Positions 1-6,693 of a stretch of 13,344 nucleotides of DNA are shown here, piece after piece. Each line of letters opens with the position of its first letter. Position 1 is the first letter of the stretch. The DNA lies in the NCBI GenBank assembly GCA_900543095.1, contig UQQD01000032.1, positions 1 to 13,344 on the forward strand, written 5' to 3'. This DNA comes from an uncultured Ruminococcus sp. GTDB taxonomy: Bacteria > Bacillota > Clostridia > Oscillospirales > Acutalibacteraceae. The position numbers and the translations under genes are program-made. The notes beneath the pieces are model-generated. The model was not told the origin of the DNA and ran no database searches. It was given only the letters and a program-made list of their open reading frames with translations.

Positions 1-2
1 CA

Positions 3-122
3 ACAACAGAGCCTGCAACAACAGAGCCTGCAACAACAGAGCCTGCAACAACAGAACCTGTTACAACAGAGCCTGTTACAACAGAGCCTGTTACAACAGA
101 GCCTACAACAACAGAGCCTGGT
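3..122 (+). repeat. Eight tandem 15-bp units encoding TTEPx
   Basis: Eight in-frame copies of ACAACAGAGCCTnnn. The first 12 bases of each unit are almost invariant (one GAG to GAA change in unit 4) and the fifth codon varies as GCA x3, GTT x3, ACA, GGT. Such near-identity at synonymous positions suggests recent slippage or recombination. The array probably continues left of the window, so its true length is unknown. Confidence 0.9.
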
Positions 123-320
123 GCAACTGATTCTACATCTGCTACAGACACAACATCAGCCGGTAAGTCTACTGCTGATCAGTCAACAAGCGACACAACA
201 AAGAATAAGGGCACAAGTGCAGTACAGACAGGTAATGTTTCTATGGCATTGATAATCCTTTCTGTTCTGGTTTCTGCAACCGGTGTTATATACTTTGCTC
301 GTAAGAGAACAGAGAAATAA
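3..320 (+). CDS. C-terminal part of a Thr/Pro-rich surface protein with sortase-type tail (5' end outside window)
   Basis: The frame is open from the first bases to TAA at 318-320; the start lies off the left edge. Visible are eight tandem TTEPx pentapeptides (x = A,A,A,V,V,V,T,G), then a Ser/Thr/Asp-rich linker, then AVQTGN, about 20 hydrophobic residues (MALIILSVLVSATGVIYF) and a basic end, ARKRTEK. That order of motif, membrane span and positive tail is a cell-wall sorting signal, although the usual LPxTG Pro is replaced by Val. TTEP repeats usually act as an extended stalk holding a catalytic or binding domain off the wall. The function of the missing N-terminal part cannot be told. A strong terminator follows at once. 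The surface-protein call is fairly sure; covalent anchoring is inference because the motif is divergent. Confidence 0.8.
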   Translation, partial: TTEPATTEPATTEPATTEPVTTEPVTTEPVTTEPTTTEPGATDSTSATDTTSAGKSTADQSTSDTTKNKGTSAVQTGNVSMALIILSVLVSATGVIYFARKRTEK

Positions 321-357
321 TTCTGATAAGTTGTAAGGATTAAAAAATAAGTTTTTT

Positions 358-387
358 CACCCTCCGATTTCGGAGGGTGTTTTTTTT
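358..387 (+). terminator. Intrinsic terminator after the surface-protein gene
   Basis: A perfect 9-bp stem (CACCCTCCG / CGGAGGGTG) with an ATTT loop is followed by eight T residues, 38 bp after the stop codon. Confidence 0.93.
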
Positions 388-909
388 GGGTCAATGTCAA
401 TACTTGGGGTAATGCGAATACATATAAGCGATTCTATAGTAATGCCCTACAGCATTTCAGGTAAAAATTTAACAGCTCATTACTGAACGTTGTCCTTTTA
501 AAAAATTTACTAATAGCTAATTATTATGGCAATTACGAATTAAGATTACTAAGAAATCTTTATTTGGTGATGCTGATGTTAAAGAAAGCATCCAAAAAAT
601 AACAGCGGTTTGCTGAGTTTATGTACCTTAATTTCAATAGTACCCTTTTCTGTAAGTACTTAAGTAATCGCTCTTATTGAAGCGAGGGCCGATTAGACGG
701 CGTATTCGTCTTTTGATTACAACCTGTCATAATTTTATTTTGGCATTTACGGTAGTTTGCCTTTTTTGGATTGTTGCCCCGGTAATACTGTTTACCTTTG
801 TTAAAAACGATAAGTGCAATTTGTGATTTGTCGGATAACTTGCAAAATTTTGAAAAATCTGTTTGATTATTTAAGTGATAATATCTCCAATCTTTTAGTT
901 GATTGGCAA
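388..909. other. Gene-poor intergenic stretch with one unsupported 49-codon open frame
   Basis: No gene is convincing here. The only coherent frame on the + strand opens at 668 and runs to TGA 824-826. From the TTG at 677 it gives about 49 residues: a basic start (KRGPIRRRIR), then a hydrophobic segment (FILAFTVVCLFWIVAPVILF), then FVKNDKCNL. There is no ATG and no Shine-Dalgarno sequence, so it may be a decayed gene end or a dispersed intergenic repeat. A small hairpin (AGACG / CGTCT, 695-711) precedes a short T run. The longer reading frame at 814-996 crosses the kinase terminator and is not considered a gene. Confidence 0.4.
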
Positions 910-947
910 CAAAATAAAAACAAAAGCCCTGCCTTGCGGCAGGGCTT
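910..947 (-). terminator. Intrinsic terminator of the response regulator / kinase operon
   Basis: Read on the minus strand: a perfect 10-bp stem (AAGCCCTGCC / GGCAGGGCTT), GCAA tetraloop, then TTGTTTTTATTTT. It lies about 60 bp beyond the kinase stop codon. Confidence 0.92.
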
Positions 948-1009
948 ATTTAATATATATGTTCATAATCTATTTTTAGTTGAACGCTTCTTTTGATACA
1001 TTTAAGTAT

Positions 1010-2266
1010 TCATTTCTTTGCAGTTTTAAAAATTGCCGTAAATGTTGTGCCGTTTGTTTTGTTACTTTCAACGATAAGCTTGCCGTTTATACTTTGGGTT
1101 ATGTTCTGAGCTATCGACAGCCCAAGTCCGTAGCCTTTAGTCGTTCTTGATTTTTCGGTACGGTAAAATCGGTCAAAGATATGTTCAATATCTTCTTTTG
1201 AAATTACATTGCCGGCATTATTTACGAAGAATTCGACTGTCTCTCCCTTTGAAATCAACCCAATGTGTACCGTGCTTTTCTTTTCGGCGTATTTAACCGC
1301 ATTGTCAATAAGTATGTGTGCAAGCTGATTTATTTGCAGAGCGTTTCCTCTCATAACAATATCGGGCGATATCTCGGCTTTAATCTCAATACCGTTTTCA
1401 AAAGCTATCGGCTCAAAATTCAGCGAAGCGCCCTCAATAATTTCACTCACATTCACATCTGTCAGTTCAATGTTGTTGTTGCCTGCGTCCGATTTGGCGA
1501 GAAAGAGCATTTGATCTATCAGTTTTTTCATATGCTCGGCTTCTTCTTCGGTACTTTCAAGCCACTTTAGCTCATCTTTGACTGCGGCATCCTTGTGCGA
1601 CATCATAATATTGTTGTTTGCTAGAATTACCGTAAGCGGAGTTTTCAGCTCGTGAGAAGCGTCTGCAACAAATTGCTTTTGCTTTTCCCAAGCCTGCGTA
1701 ACGGGCTTTACCGCAAATCCCGACAAAACAAGACTTATTAAAAATATAATAACAAGGCTTCCCGCAAATAAAGCCAAACATACCAAAACAGTATTCCAAA
1801 GCGACGAATAAACCGAACCTGTATCTGTAAATGCAATTTTTGTTACGTCCTGCATATCATCTCTCTTTGCAAAAAACAGACTGTAGTCGGCGAGTTCACC
1901 GCTTTTTTTGTCTGCTTCAATGGCTGAATCAATACAGCTGTTAAGCGTATCCTCGTCAATGGTCGCATTGTTATCGTAGGTTTTAATAATATTCCCGTCT
2001 TTGTCAACCTCGGCAATCACATAATAGTTAAGCTGCATACGGTCGTCTTTTTTTTCTTTGTTTCCGAGCACATTCGGCGGCGGCACAATGTTTTTGGTGC
2101 CTTTTTGGTCAAATTCTCTGTCAATAGCCTGTTCGAGTCCGTGTTCAAGGTCATTGATACTCGTTGAATAATTATTAATACATACCGCCGCAAAAATCGC
2201 TAAAATCACGATGCCCACAAACAGTATATTAATCAGAATAATATTTTTTCTCAGTTTTTTTATCAT
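1010..2266 (-). CDS. Sensor histidine kinase, two membrane helices, HisKA + HATPase_c
   Basis: A 418-residue membrane histidine kinase. Membrane helices lie at about 9-31 and 156-183, so about 125 residues form an extracytoplasmic sensor that I do not recognise. The dimerisation/phospho-acceptor box is ADASHELKTPLT with His205. The ATP-binding domain shows the N box (ILIDNAVKYA, Asn322), the F region (IFDRFYR) and the G2 box (GYGLGLSIA, 378-386). The G1 box reads VNNAGNVI, with Asn where Asp is more usual, a variant seen in other Firmicute kinases and not obviously inactivating. I place the start at the ATG at 2266 because GGAG sits 8 nt upstream; an in-frame GTG at 2275 overlapping the regulator stop is the alternative. 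It is co-transcribed with the upstream regulator, its likely partner. The signal sensed is unknown. Confidence 0.93.
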   Translation of the reverse strand: MIKKLRKNIILINILFVGIVILAIFAAVCINNYSTSINDLEHGLEQAIDREFDQKGTKNIVPPPNVLGNKEKKDDRMQLNYYVIAEVDKDGNIIKTYDNNATIDEDTLNSCIDSAIEADKKSGELADYSLFFAKRDDMQDVTKIAFTDTGSVYSSLWNTVLVCLALFAGSLVIIFLISLVLSGFAVKPVTQAWEKQKQFVADASHELKTPLTVILANNNIMMSHKDAAVKDELKWLESTEEEAEHMKKLIDQMLFLAKSDAGNNNIELTDVNVSEIIEGASLNFEPIAFENGIEIKAEISPDIVMRGNALQINQLAHILIDNAVKYAEKKSTVHIGLISKGETVEFFVNNAGNVISKEDIEHIFDRFYRTEKSRTTKGYGLGLSIAQNITQSINGKLIVESNKTNGTTFTAIFKTAKK

Positions 2267-2271
2267 ACCGA

Positions 2272-2937
2272 TCACTCCAGCTTATACCCCATTTTCTTAA
2301 TTGATTTTATTTCCGAATTAGAATTAACAAAATGAAGCTTTCGCCTTAAAAACGAGATATACGCTTCAACGTTATTCGCTCCTGCGTCGGAATCATATCC
2401 CCAAACTTTTGTTATGATCTCTTCTTTTGATATGATCACATCGGGTTTTGACAACAAAAGTTTAAGTATTTCCGCTTCTTTGTAATTAAGGTGTACCGAT
2501 TTTGTACCTTTTGAAAGCATACTTGTGCTTGCGTTAAAGTTAAAGTCGTCAAAGCTCGTTTCGTCAATAACAACTTCACCCTTTCGGCGTGTCAGTGCTT
2601 TTATCCTTGCCACAAGCTCTTCGGGAGCAAAGGGCTTTGTCATATAATCGTCTGCGCCCATTTCAAGCCCTGCTACCTTGTCGGGAACGGTGTCCTTTGC
2701 GGTCAGCATAAGTATCGGCGTATCTATTTTATTCTTTCTGAGTTCATATGCGACCTGAAATCCGTCTTTGTACGGAAGCATAATGTCAAGAATTATCAGG
2801 TCGTAAATACCGCTCAGACCATATTCAAGTCCGTCGTTGCCGTCATATACAACGTCCGCCATATATTTTTGTTCAAGCAGTATCTGATACAAAGCGTCAG
2901 CAAGACGCTTTTCGTCCTCAACAATCAAAATCTGCAT
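2272..2937 (-). CDS. OmpR/PhoB-family response regulator
   Basis: A 221-residue regulator: receiver domain at about 1-118 and winged-helix DNA-binding domain at about 125-221. Receiver landmarks are E7/D8, the phospho-acceptor Asp51 in LIILDIMLP, Thr79 and Lys101 (TKPF). The C-terminal half has the OmpR-type recognition region (NNVEAYISFLRRKL) and ends SIKKMGYKLE, as family members do. The ATG at 2937 is chosen because AGAAGG lies 6 nt upstream and the protein then begins directly with the first receiver strand (MQILIVEDE); the longer frame to 2985 adds 16 residues with no domain match. It lies just before the kinase and divergent from the VTC operon. Mirrored direct-repeat boxes between them suggest it controls itself and that operon (inference). 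Confidence 0.94.
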   Translation of the reverse strand: MQILIVEDEKRLADALYQILLEQKYMADVVYDGNDGLEYGLSGIYDLIILDIMLPYKDGFQVAYELRKNKIDTPILMLTAKDTVPDKVAGLEMGADDYMTKPFAPEELVARIKALTRRKGEVVIDETSFDDFNFNASTSMLSKGTKSVHLNYKEAEILKLLLSKPDVIISKEEIITKVWGYDSDAGANNVEAYISFLRRKLHFVNSNSEIKSIKKMGYKLE

Positions 2938-3058
2938 AACAAGCCTTCTTTCACTTATATTGTGATGTAATTTAAATCGGAACAATACTCTGCTTTGCTT
3001 GCAAGAAGCAGAGCTTGCGACATATTAAACAGTGCAAAAAAGCGTCAGCTCCACTTAG

Positions 3059-3087
3059 ATTATATCAACTAATATATTAATCGGCAA
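3059..3087 (-). promoter_or_regulatory. Sigma-A-type promoter for the two-component operon
   Basis: On the minus strand, TTGCCG (3087-3082), a 17-bp spacer and a perfect TATAAT (3064-3059). It is about 120 bp upstream of the regulator ATG, leaving a leader of roughly 115 nt that contains an 8-bp hairpin (2988-3013). Confidence 0.6.
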
Positions 3088-3088
3088 G

Positions 3089-3109
3089 CCTTAAAAAATC
3101 CTAAAAAAT
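3089..3109 (-). promoter_or_regulatory. Direct-repeat box upstream of the regulator promoter (putative regulator site)
   Basis: On the minus strand, TTTTTTAGG (3108-3100) and TTTTTTAAGG (3098-3089) form a direct repeat with an 11-bp period, ending 1 bp before the -35 hexamer. Paired half-sites one helical turn apart are typical of OmpR-family dimers. It matches the box at 3153-3172 in the opposite orientation. Binding by the adjacent regulator is inference. Confidence 0.45.
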
Positions 3110-3152
3110 TACTCAGAAAAATTATTTTTCAAAAATTTTACAAAACTTAAAA

Positions 3153-3187
3153 TTTTTAAAGTTTTTTTAAGGTTAGCGCCCTATAAT
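3153..3187 (+). promoter_or_regulatory. Direct-repeat box and -10 element of the VTC operon promoter
   Basis: TTTTTAAAG (3153-3161) and TTTTTTAAGG (3163-3172) repeat with an 11-bp period and end 9 bp before a perfect TATAAT (3182-3187). No good -35 hexamer exists at 16-18 bp; the box occupies that place, as at promoters that need an activator bound at -35. The operon start codon follows at 3220. Confidence 0.5.
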
Positions 3188-3219
3188 ACAGGCAGAAGCA
3201 AACGAAAGGGGTCTTTACC

Positions 3220-3942
3220 ATGACAATCCAAACGGTTTTTGAACGAACCGAAAAGAAATATCTTATTACTCAAAAGCAAAGAAAACTGCTTTTGGAAAAG
3301 ATAGCCGATGATATCAGCCCCGACAAATTCGGCGAGAGCACGGTTTGCAGTCTTTATTTTGATACGGATGATTTCAGGCTTATCCGCAACTCTATCGACA
3401 AGCCTTTATATAAAGAGAAGCTCAGGCTTCGCAGTTATTCAACTCCGAACTCAGACAGCAATGTGTTTCTCGAACTGAAAAAGAAATACAGAGGAGTGGT
3501 ATATAAACGGCGTGAAACATTAAAATACGGCGATGTGCAAAGATATTTTAAGACAGGACAAAAACCTGTAAGTACCCAGATAATGAAAGAGATAGAACAA
3601 ACAATGAATTTCTACGGCGGATTGAAGCCGAAAATGTTTATTGGCTATGACCGAACGGCGTTTTACGGCAAAAAGGACGGAAATCTGAGAATAACCTTTG
3701 ACAAGAATCTGAAATTTCGCACCGATAACCTAAGACTTGAAAATGGGAGCTTCGGAAAACCGATAGTTGACTGTATGTACTGTATAATGGAGATAAAAGC
3801 ACTTAATTCAATGCCGCTTTGGCTGGCAAAGGCGTTAAGCGAACTAAAAATATATCCGTCGTCATTTTCAAAATACGGTACGGCATATGCAATATATAAA
3901 GAGAAAAATCATATAAAAATCGGAGGTAAGTATTGTGCTTAA
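3220..3942 (+). CDS. VTC-domain protein (polyphosphate-polymerase-like)
   Basis: A 240-residue soluble protein filled by one VTC domain of the triphosphate-tunnel fold, as in the catalytic core of yeast Vtc4, which makes polyphosphate from ATP. Visible tunnel motifs, rich in charged residues: FERTEKKYL (7-15), SLYFDT (44-49), KLRLR (67-71), FLELKKKYRG (83-92), YKRR (95-98), MEIK (190-193) and SKYG (217-220). The start is ATG with GAAAGGGG 8 nt upstream. It is the first gene of an operon with DUF4956 and a beta-helix lipoprotein, and it overlaps the next gene by 8 bp. The family is clear. Whether bacterial members of this operon type make polyphosphate or another polymer is not shown by the sequence. 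Confidence 0.9.
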   Translation: MTIQTVFERTEKKYLITQKQRKLLLEKIADDISPDKFGESTVCSLYFDTDDFRLIRNSIDKPLYKEKLRLRSYSTPNSDSNVFLELKKKYRGVVYKRRETLKYGDVQRYFKTGQKPVSTQIMKEIEQTMNFYGGLKPKMFIGYDRTAFYGKKDGNLRITFDKNLKFRTDNLRLENGSFGKPIVDCMYCIMEIKALNSMPLWLAKALSELKIYPSSFSKYGTAYAIYKEKNHIKIGGKYCA

Positions 3943-4609
3943 TATATTTGATCCTATTTATACCGACACTTTTAATTTGTCATCATTTTTAATATGCACG
4001 GCGGTTTCACTTGTGCTTGGCGCAGTAACCGCATTTGCGGCAAATTTCAGAAGCAGACTCAGCAAGAGCTTTTTGCTCTCGATAGTTTTGATCCCCGCCG
4101 TTGTTCAGGTGGTTATAATGTTAGTAAACGGAAGCGTGGGAACGGCTGTTGCAGTAATGGGCGCTTTCTCTCTTGTAAGATTCAGAAGCGTTCCCGGTTC
4201 GGCAAAAGAAATCGTGAGCATTTTCCTTGCAATGGCAACAGGACTTGCTACGGGTATGGGTTACATAACGCTTGCCGTGCTGTTTGTCATAATAATTTGC
4301 CTTGCAATGGTTTTAGCAGGCTTTGTAAAGCTAAAGGATAAGGACGACTTGGTTCGCGACCTCAAAATAACCGTGCCTGAGGATTTGAATTATGCTCACG
4401 CTTTTGACGATTTGTTTGAAAAATACACAAACACGGTAAAACTGCTCAATGTTAAGACAACCAATATGGGAAGCCTTTATAAGCTGTTTTATAAAATTGA
4501 GCTTAACAGTGAAGACGATATTCAGCCGTTTATTGACGATCTGCGTTGCCGCAACGGCAACCTTGAAATTGCCGTAATGTACCCATCAACAGCAGAAAAC
4601 ACGCTTTGA
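3935..4609 (+). CDS. DUF4956 membrane protein
   Basis: A 224-residue protein with an N-terminal membrane part (helices at about 16-36, 45-64, 94-108 and 109-131) and a cytoplasmic C-terminal domain (about 135-224). The family signature GAFSLVRFRSVPGSAKEI is at 76-93; its arginines inside a membrane-proximal segment suggest binding of an anionic ligand (inference). The start is GTG at 3935, supported by GGAGG 8 nt upstream and by the 8-bp overlap with the VTC gene, which implies coupled translation. DUF4956 and VTC genes are recurrent neighbours, so it is plausibly the membrane partner or export channel of the VTC protein. No biochemical function is known to me. Confidence 0.9.
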   Translation: MLNIFDPIYTDTFNLSSFLICTAVSLVLGAVTAFAANFRSRLSKSFLLSIVLIPAVVQVVIMLVNGSVGTAVAVMGAFSLVRFRSVPGSAKEIVSIFLAMATGLATGMGYITLAVLFVIIICLAMVLAGFVKLKDKDDLVRDLKITVPEDLNYAHAFDDLFEKYTNTVKLLNVKTTNMGSLYKLFYKIELNSEDDIQPFIDDLRCRNGNLEIAVMYPSTAENTL

Positions 4610-4627
4610 TATATTAGGAGGTAAATT

Positions 4628-6559
4628 ATGAAAAAATTGCTTTGCGCTGTAATCGGTGCGGCGCTTATATTATCATTTACAGCCTGTTCACCGGGCGAAA
4701 ATTCAACAACTGCAACTAATGATACGGCAGTTTCAGCCGTAAACACAAGCTCAGACGGAACTGAGTTGACCGACGGAAACTATGACCTGTCATTTTCAAA
4801 ACGTGACTGCGACGCTTCGTATGATGAAAGCAGTGCCGAAACGATTAATTTTTCCGATAACTCGGCAACAACATCATCGGATTCGGTTTTGACAAGTGGC
4901 GGCGAGGTTACCGTAAAATCCGAGGGAACATATATTGTTTCGGGTGATTGCTCTGACGGCAAGATAATCGTTGACGCTTCCGACAACGACAAAATACAGC
5001 TTGTTTTAAACGGTCTGAGCCTTAAAAGCAGCAGTTCCGCAATCGTTGTAAAAAATGCCGACAAGGTGTTTATTACCCTTGCCGACGGCAGTAAAAATAC
5101 TGTTACTGACGGTTCGTCATATGATGATACAATAGATGAAGCAAATGTTGACGCCGCAATTTTCAGCAAATGCGATCTTACGATAAACGGAAGCGGTTCG
5201 CTGACCGTCAACGGAAGCTATAAGCACGGCGTAGTGTCAAAGGACGATTTGGTGATAACAGGGGGAAACATAAGCGTTACTTCGCAAAGCTGTGGAATTG
5301 AGGGCAAGGACTGCGTAAAGATAAAGGACGCATCAATTACCGTAAATTCAGGCTCAGACTGTATTCGTTCAAGCAACACAGAAAAAACCGACACAAAGGG
5401 TTTTGTTTACATTGCAGGCGGAAAATTCAGTCTTACCGCCGAAAGTGACGGTGTTCAGGCGGCTTCGCTCCTTAGAATAGACGGCGGCGACTTTACTGTT
5501 ACAACGGGCGGCGGAAGCGATAACGGCAGAACACATACCGACAATATAGGTGGCGGTATGGAGAGATTCTCATCGTCATCTGACTCCGAAGACACCGAAA
5601 GCGCAAAAGCAATAAAATCGGCAGATACCGTTAAGATAAACGGAGGCACATTTACAATAGATTCAAGCGACGACGCTTTCCATTCAAACAATGCAATTTC
5701 TATAACGGACGGTACACTTAATATTCAGACAGGCGACGACGGTATTCACGCCGACAGCACGCTCACCATAGACGGCGGTACTATTGATATTGCCAAGAGC
5801 TATGAGGGAATAGAAGCCGGTGACATAGTAGTAAACGACGGCACGATCTCGGTAGTGTCGAGCGACGACGGGTTTAATGCGGCAGGCGGCAGTGACGGTG
5901 ATGTTGAACCGGGCGCATTTAGTGAGAGCAGTAATAAATCGCTTACAATAAACGACGGCTATATTACCGTAAATGCTTCGGGCGACGGGCTTGATTCAAA
6001 CGGCAGCTTAACCGTAACGGGCGGTGTTATCCTTGTCAGCGGTCCGACAAACGACGGCAACGGTGCGCTTGATTATGAAAGCAGTGCCAAAATAACAGGC
6101 GGCGTTCTGGTGGCACTCGGAAGCAGCGGAATGGCTCAGTCGATAACCGGTGACGGTCAATGTACGATAATGACAGATATTGACTCTCAGAGCGCTAATA
6201 CGCTGTTTGCTCTCACCGACAGCAGCGGTAATGTTATCGCTTCGTTTACTCCGCCTAAAGAGTACACAAATGTTGTTGTATCTGCGCCGTCGATAAAAAC
6301 AGGCGAAAGCTATACGATAACCTGCGGCGGTACAATTTCAGGCGCAGACAGCAACGGATATTGTGAAAGCGGTACGGTCAGCGGAGGAACAGAGGTTACA
6401 ACGATAACAATGGACAGTGAAAATTACAGTTTGGGCGGAGGCACGGCAGGCGGTGCTCCCGGCGGTCAGCCCGGTAACGCTCCCGATGGCAAAATGGGCA
6501 ATCCACCGGACGGAAAGGGCTTTGATCCGCAAAACGGCAACGGAGGGTTTGGTCGCTAA
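4628..6559 (+). CDS. Beta-helix lipoprotein with carbohydrate-binding domain (DUF4353 / Cthe_2159-like)
   Basis: A 643-residue exported lipoprotein. The signal peptide MKKLLCAVIGAALILSFTAC has its lipobox Cys at 20, followed by a Ser/Thr linker. From about 90 to 560 there are degenerate repeats of the type I-x-GG-x-I/L-x-V...SDDG, the sequence form of a right-handed parallel beta-helix; acidic pairs at the turns (GDDGIHAD, SSDDGFNA) could bind calcium. The Clostridium thermocellum relative Cthe_2159 is a calcium-containing beta-helix that binds cellulose and polygalacturonate. A Ser/Gly/Asp-rich insertion sits near 288-325 and a Gly/Pro/Asn-rich tail at about 601-643. AGGAGG lies 6 nt before the ATG and only 18 bp separate it from DUF4956, so it is the third gene of the operon. 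No catalytic residues are identifiable; binding rather than cleavage is the better guess. Confidence 0.88.
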   Translation: MKKLLCAVIGAALILSFTACSPGENSTTATNDTAVSAVNTSSDGTELTDGNYDLSFSKRDCDASYDESSAETINFSDNSATTSSDSVLTSGGEVTVKSEGTYIVSGDCSDGKIIVDASDNDKIQLVLNGLSLKSSSSAIVVKNADKVFITLADGSKNTVTDGSSYDDTIDEANVDAAIFSKCDLTINGSGSLTVNGSYKHGVVSKDDLVITGGNISVTSQSCGIEGKDCVKIKDASITVNSGSDCIRSSNTEKTDTKGFVYIAGGKFSLTAESDGVQAASLLRIDGGDFTVTTGGGSDNGRTHTDNIGGGMERFSSSSDSEDTESAKAIKSADTVKINGGTFTIDSSDDAFHSNNAISITDGTLNIQTGDDGIHADSTLTIDGGTIDIAKSYEGIEAGDIVVNDGTISVVSSDDGFNAAGGSDGDVEPGAFSESSNKSLTINDGYITVNASGDGLDSNGSLTVTGGVILVSGPTNDGNGALDYESSAKITGGVLVALGSSGMAQSITGDGQCTIMTDIDSQSANTLFALTDSSGNVIASFTPPKEYTNVVVSAPSIKTGESYTITCGGTISGADSNGYCESGTVSGGTEVTTITMDSENYSLGGGTAGGAPGGQPGNAPDGKMGNPPDGKGFDPQNGNGGFGR

Positions 6560-6580
6560 AAGTATTAATATTTAAACAAC

Positions 6581-6617
6581 AGCCGCATCTGTCAAACGAT
6601 GCGGCTTACTTTGCGTT
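6581..6617 (+). terminator. Terminator of the VTC-DUF4956-lipoprotein operon
   Basis: A perfect 9-bp GC-rich stem (AGCCGCATC / GATGCGGCT) with an 8-nt loop, 21 bp after the stop. The following T tract (TACTTTGCGTT) is weak, so termination may be incomplete. Confidence 0.72.
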
Positions 6618-6635
6618 ACTTAAAAAATATTTTGG

Positions 6636-6664
6636 TTGAATTATCTTGACTAATATTATATAAT
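6636..6664 (+). promoter_or_regulatory. Promoter of the flavoprotein gene
   Basis: TTGAAT (6636-6641), a 17-bp spacer and a perfect TATAAT (6659-6664), giving a short leader of about 23 nt before the ATG at 6694. No operator-like repeat is evident. Confidence 0.7.
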
Positions 6665-6693
6665 AAAAGAAACTATAAAAAGGAGAGATAACA

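Noticed and set aside
3..122. CRISPR array or intergenic satellite
   Set aside because: Units are 15 bp without unique spacers and lie in frame inside a coding sequence.
179..400. 73-codon minus-strand frame
   Set aside because: It lies opposite the surface-protein tail and its terminator; no ribosome site.
814..996. 60-codon frame on the plus strand
   Set aside because: It runs across the perfect minus-strand terminator hairpin at 910-947, has no ribosome site and shows no domain-like composition.
4780..5211. Minus-strand frames within the beta-helix gene
   Set aside because: Shadows produced by the repetitive Asp/Ser/Gly codons of the plus-strand gene; no ribosome sites.
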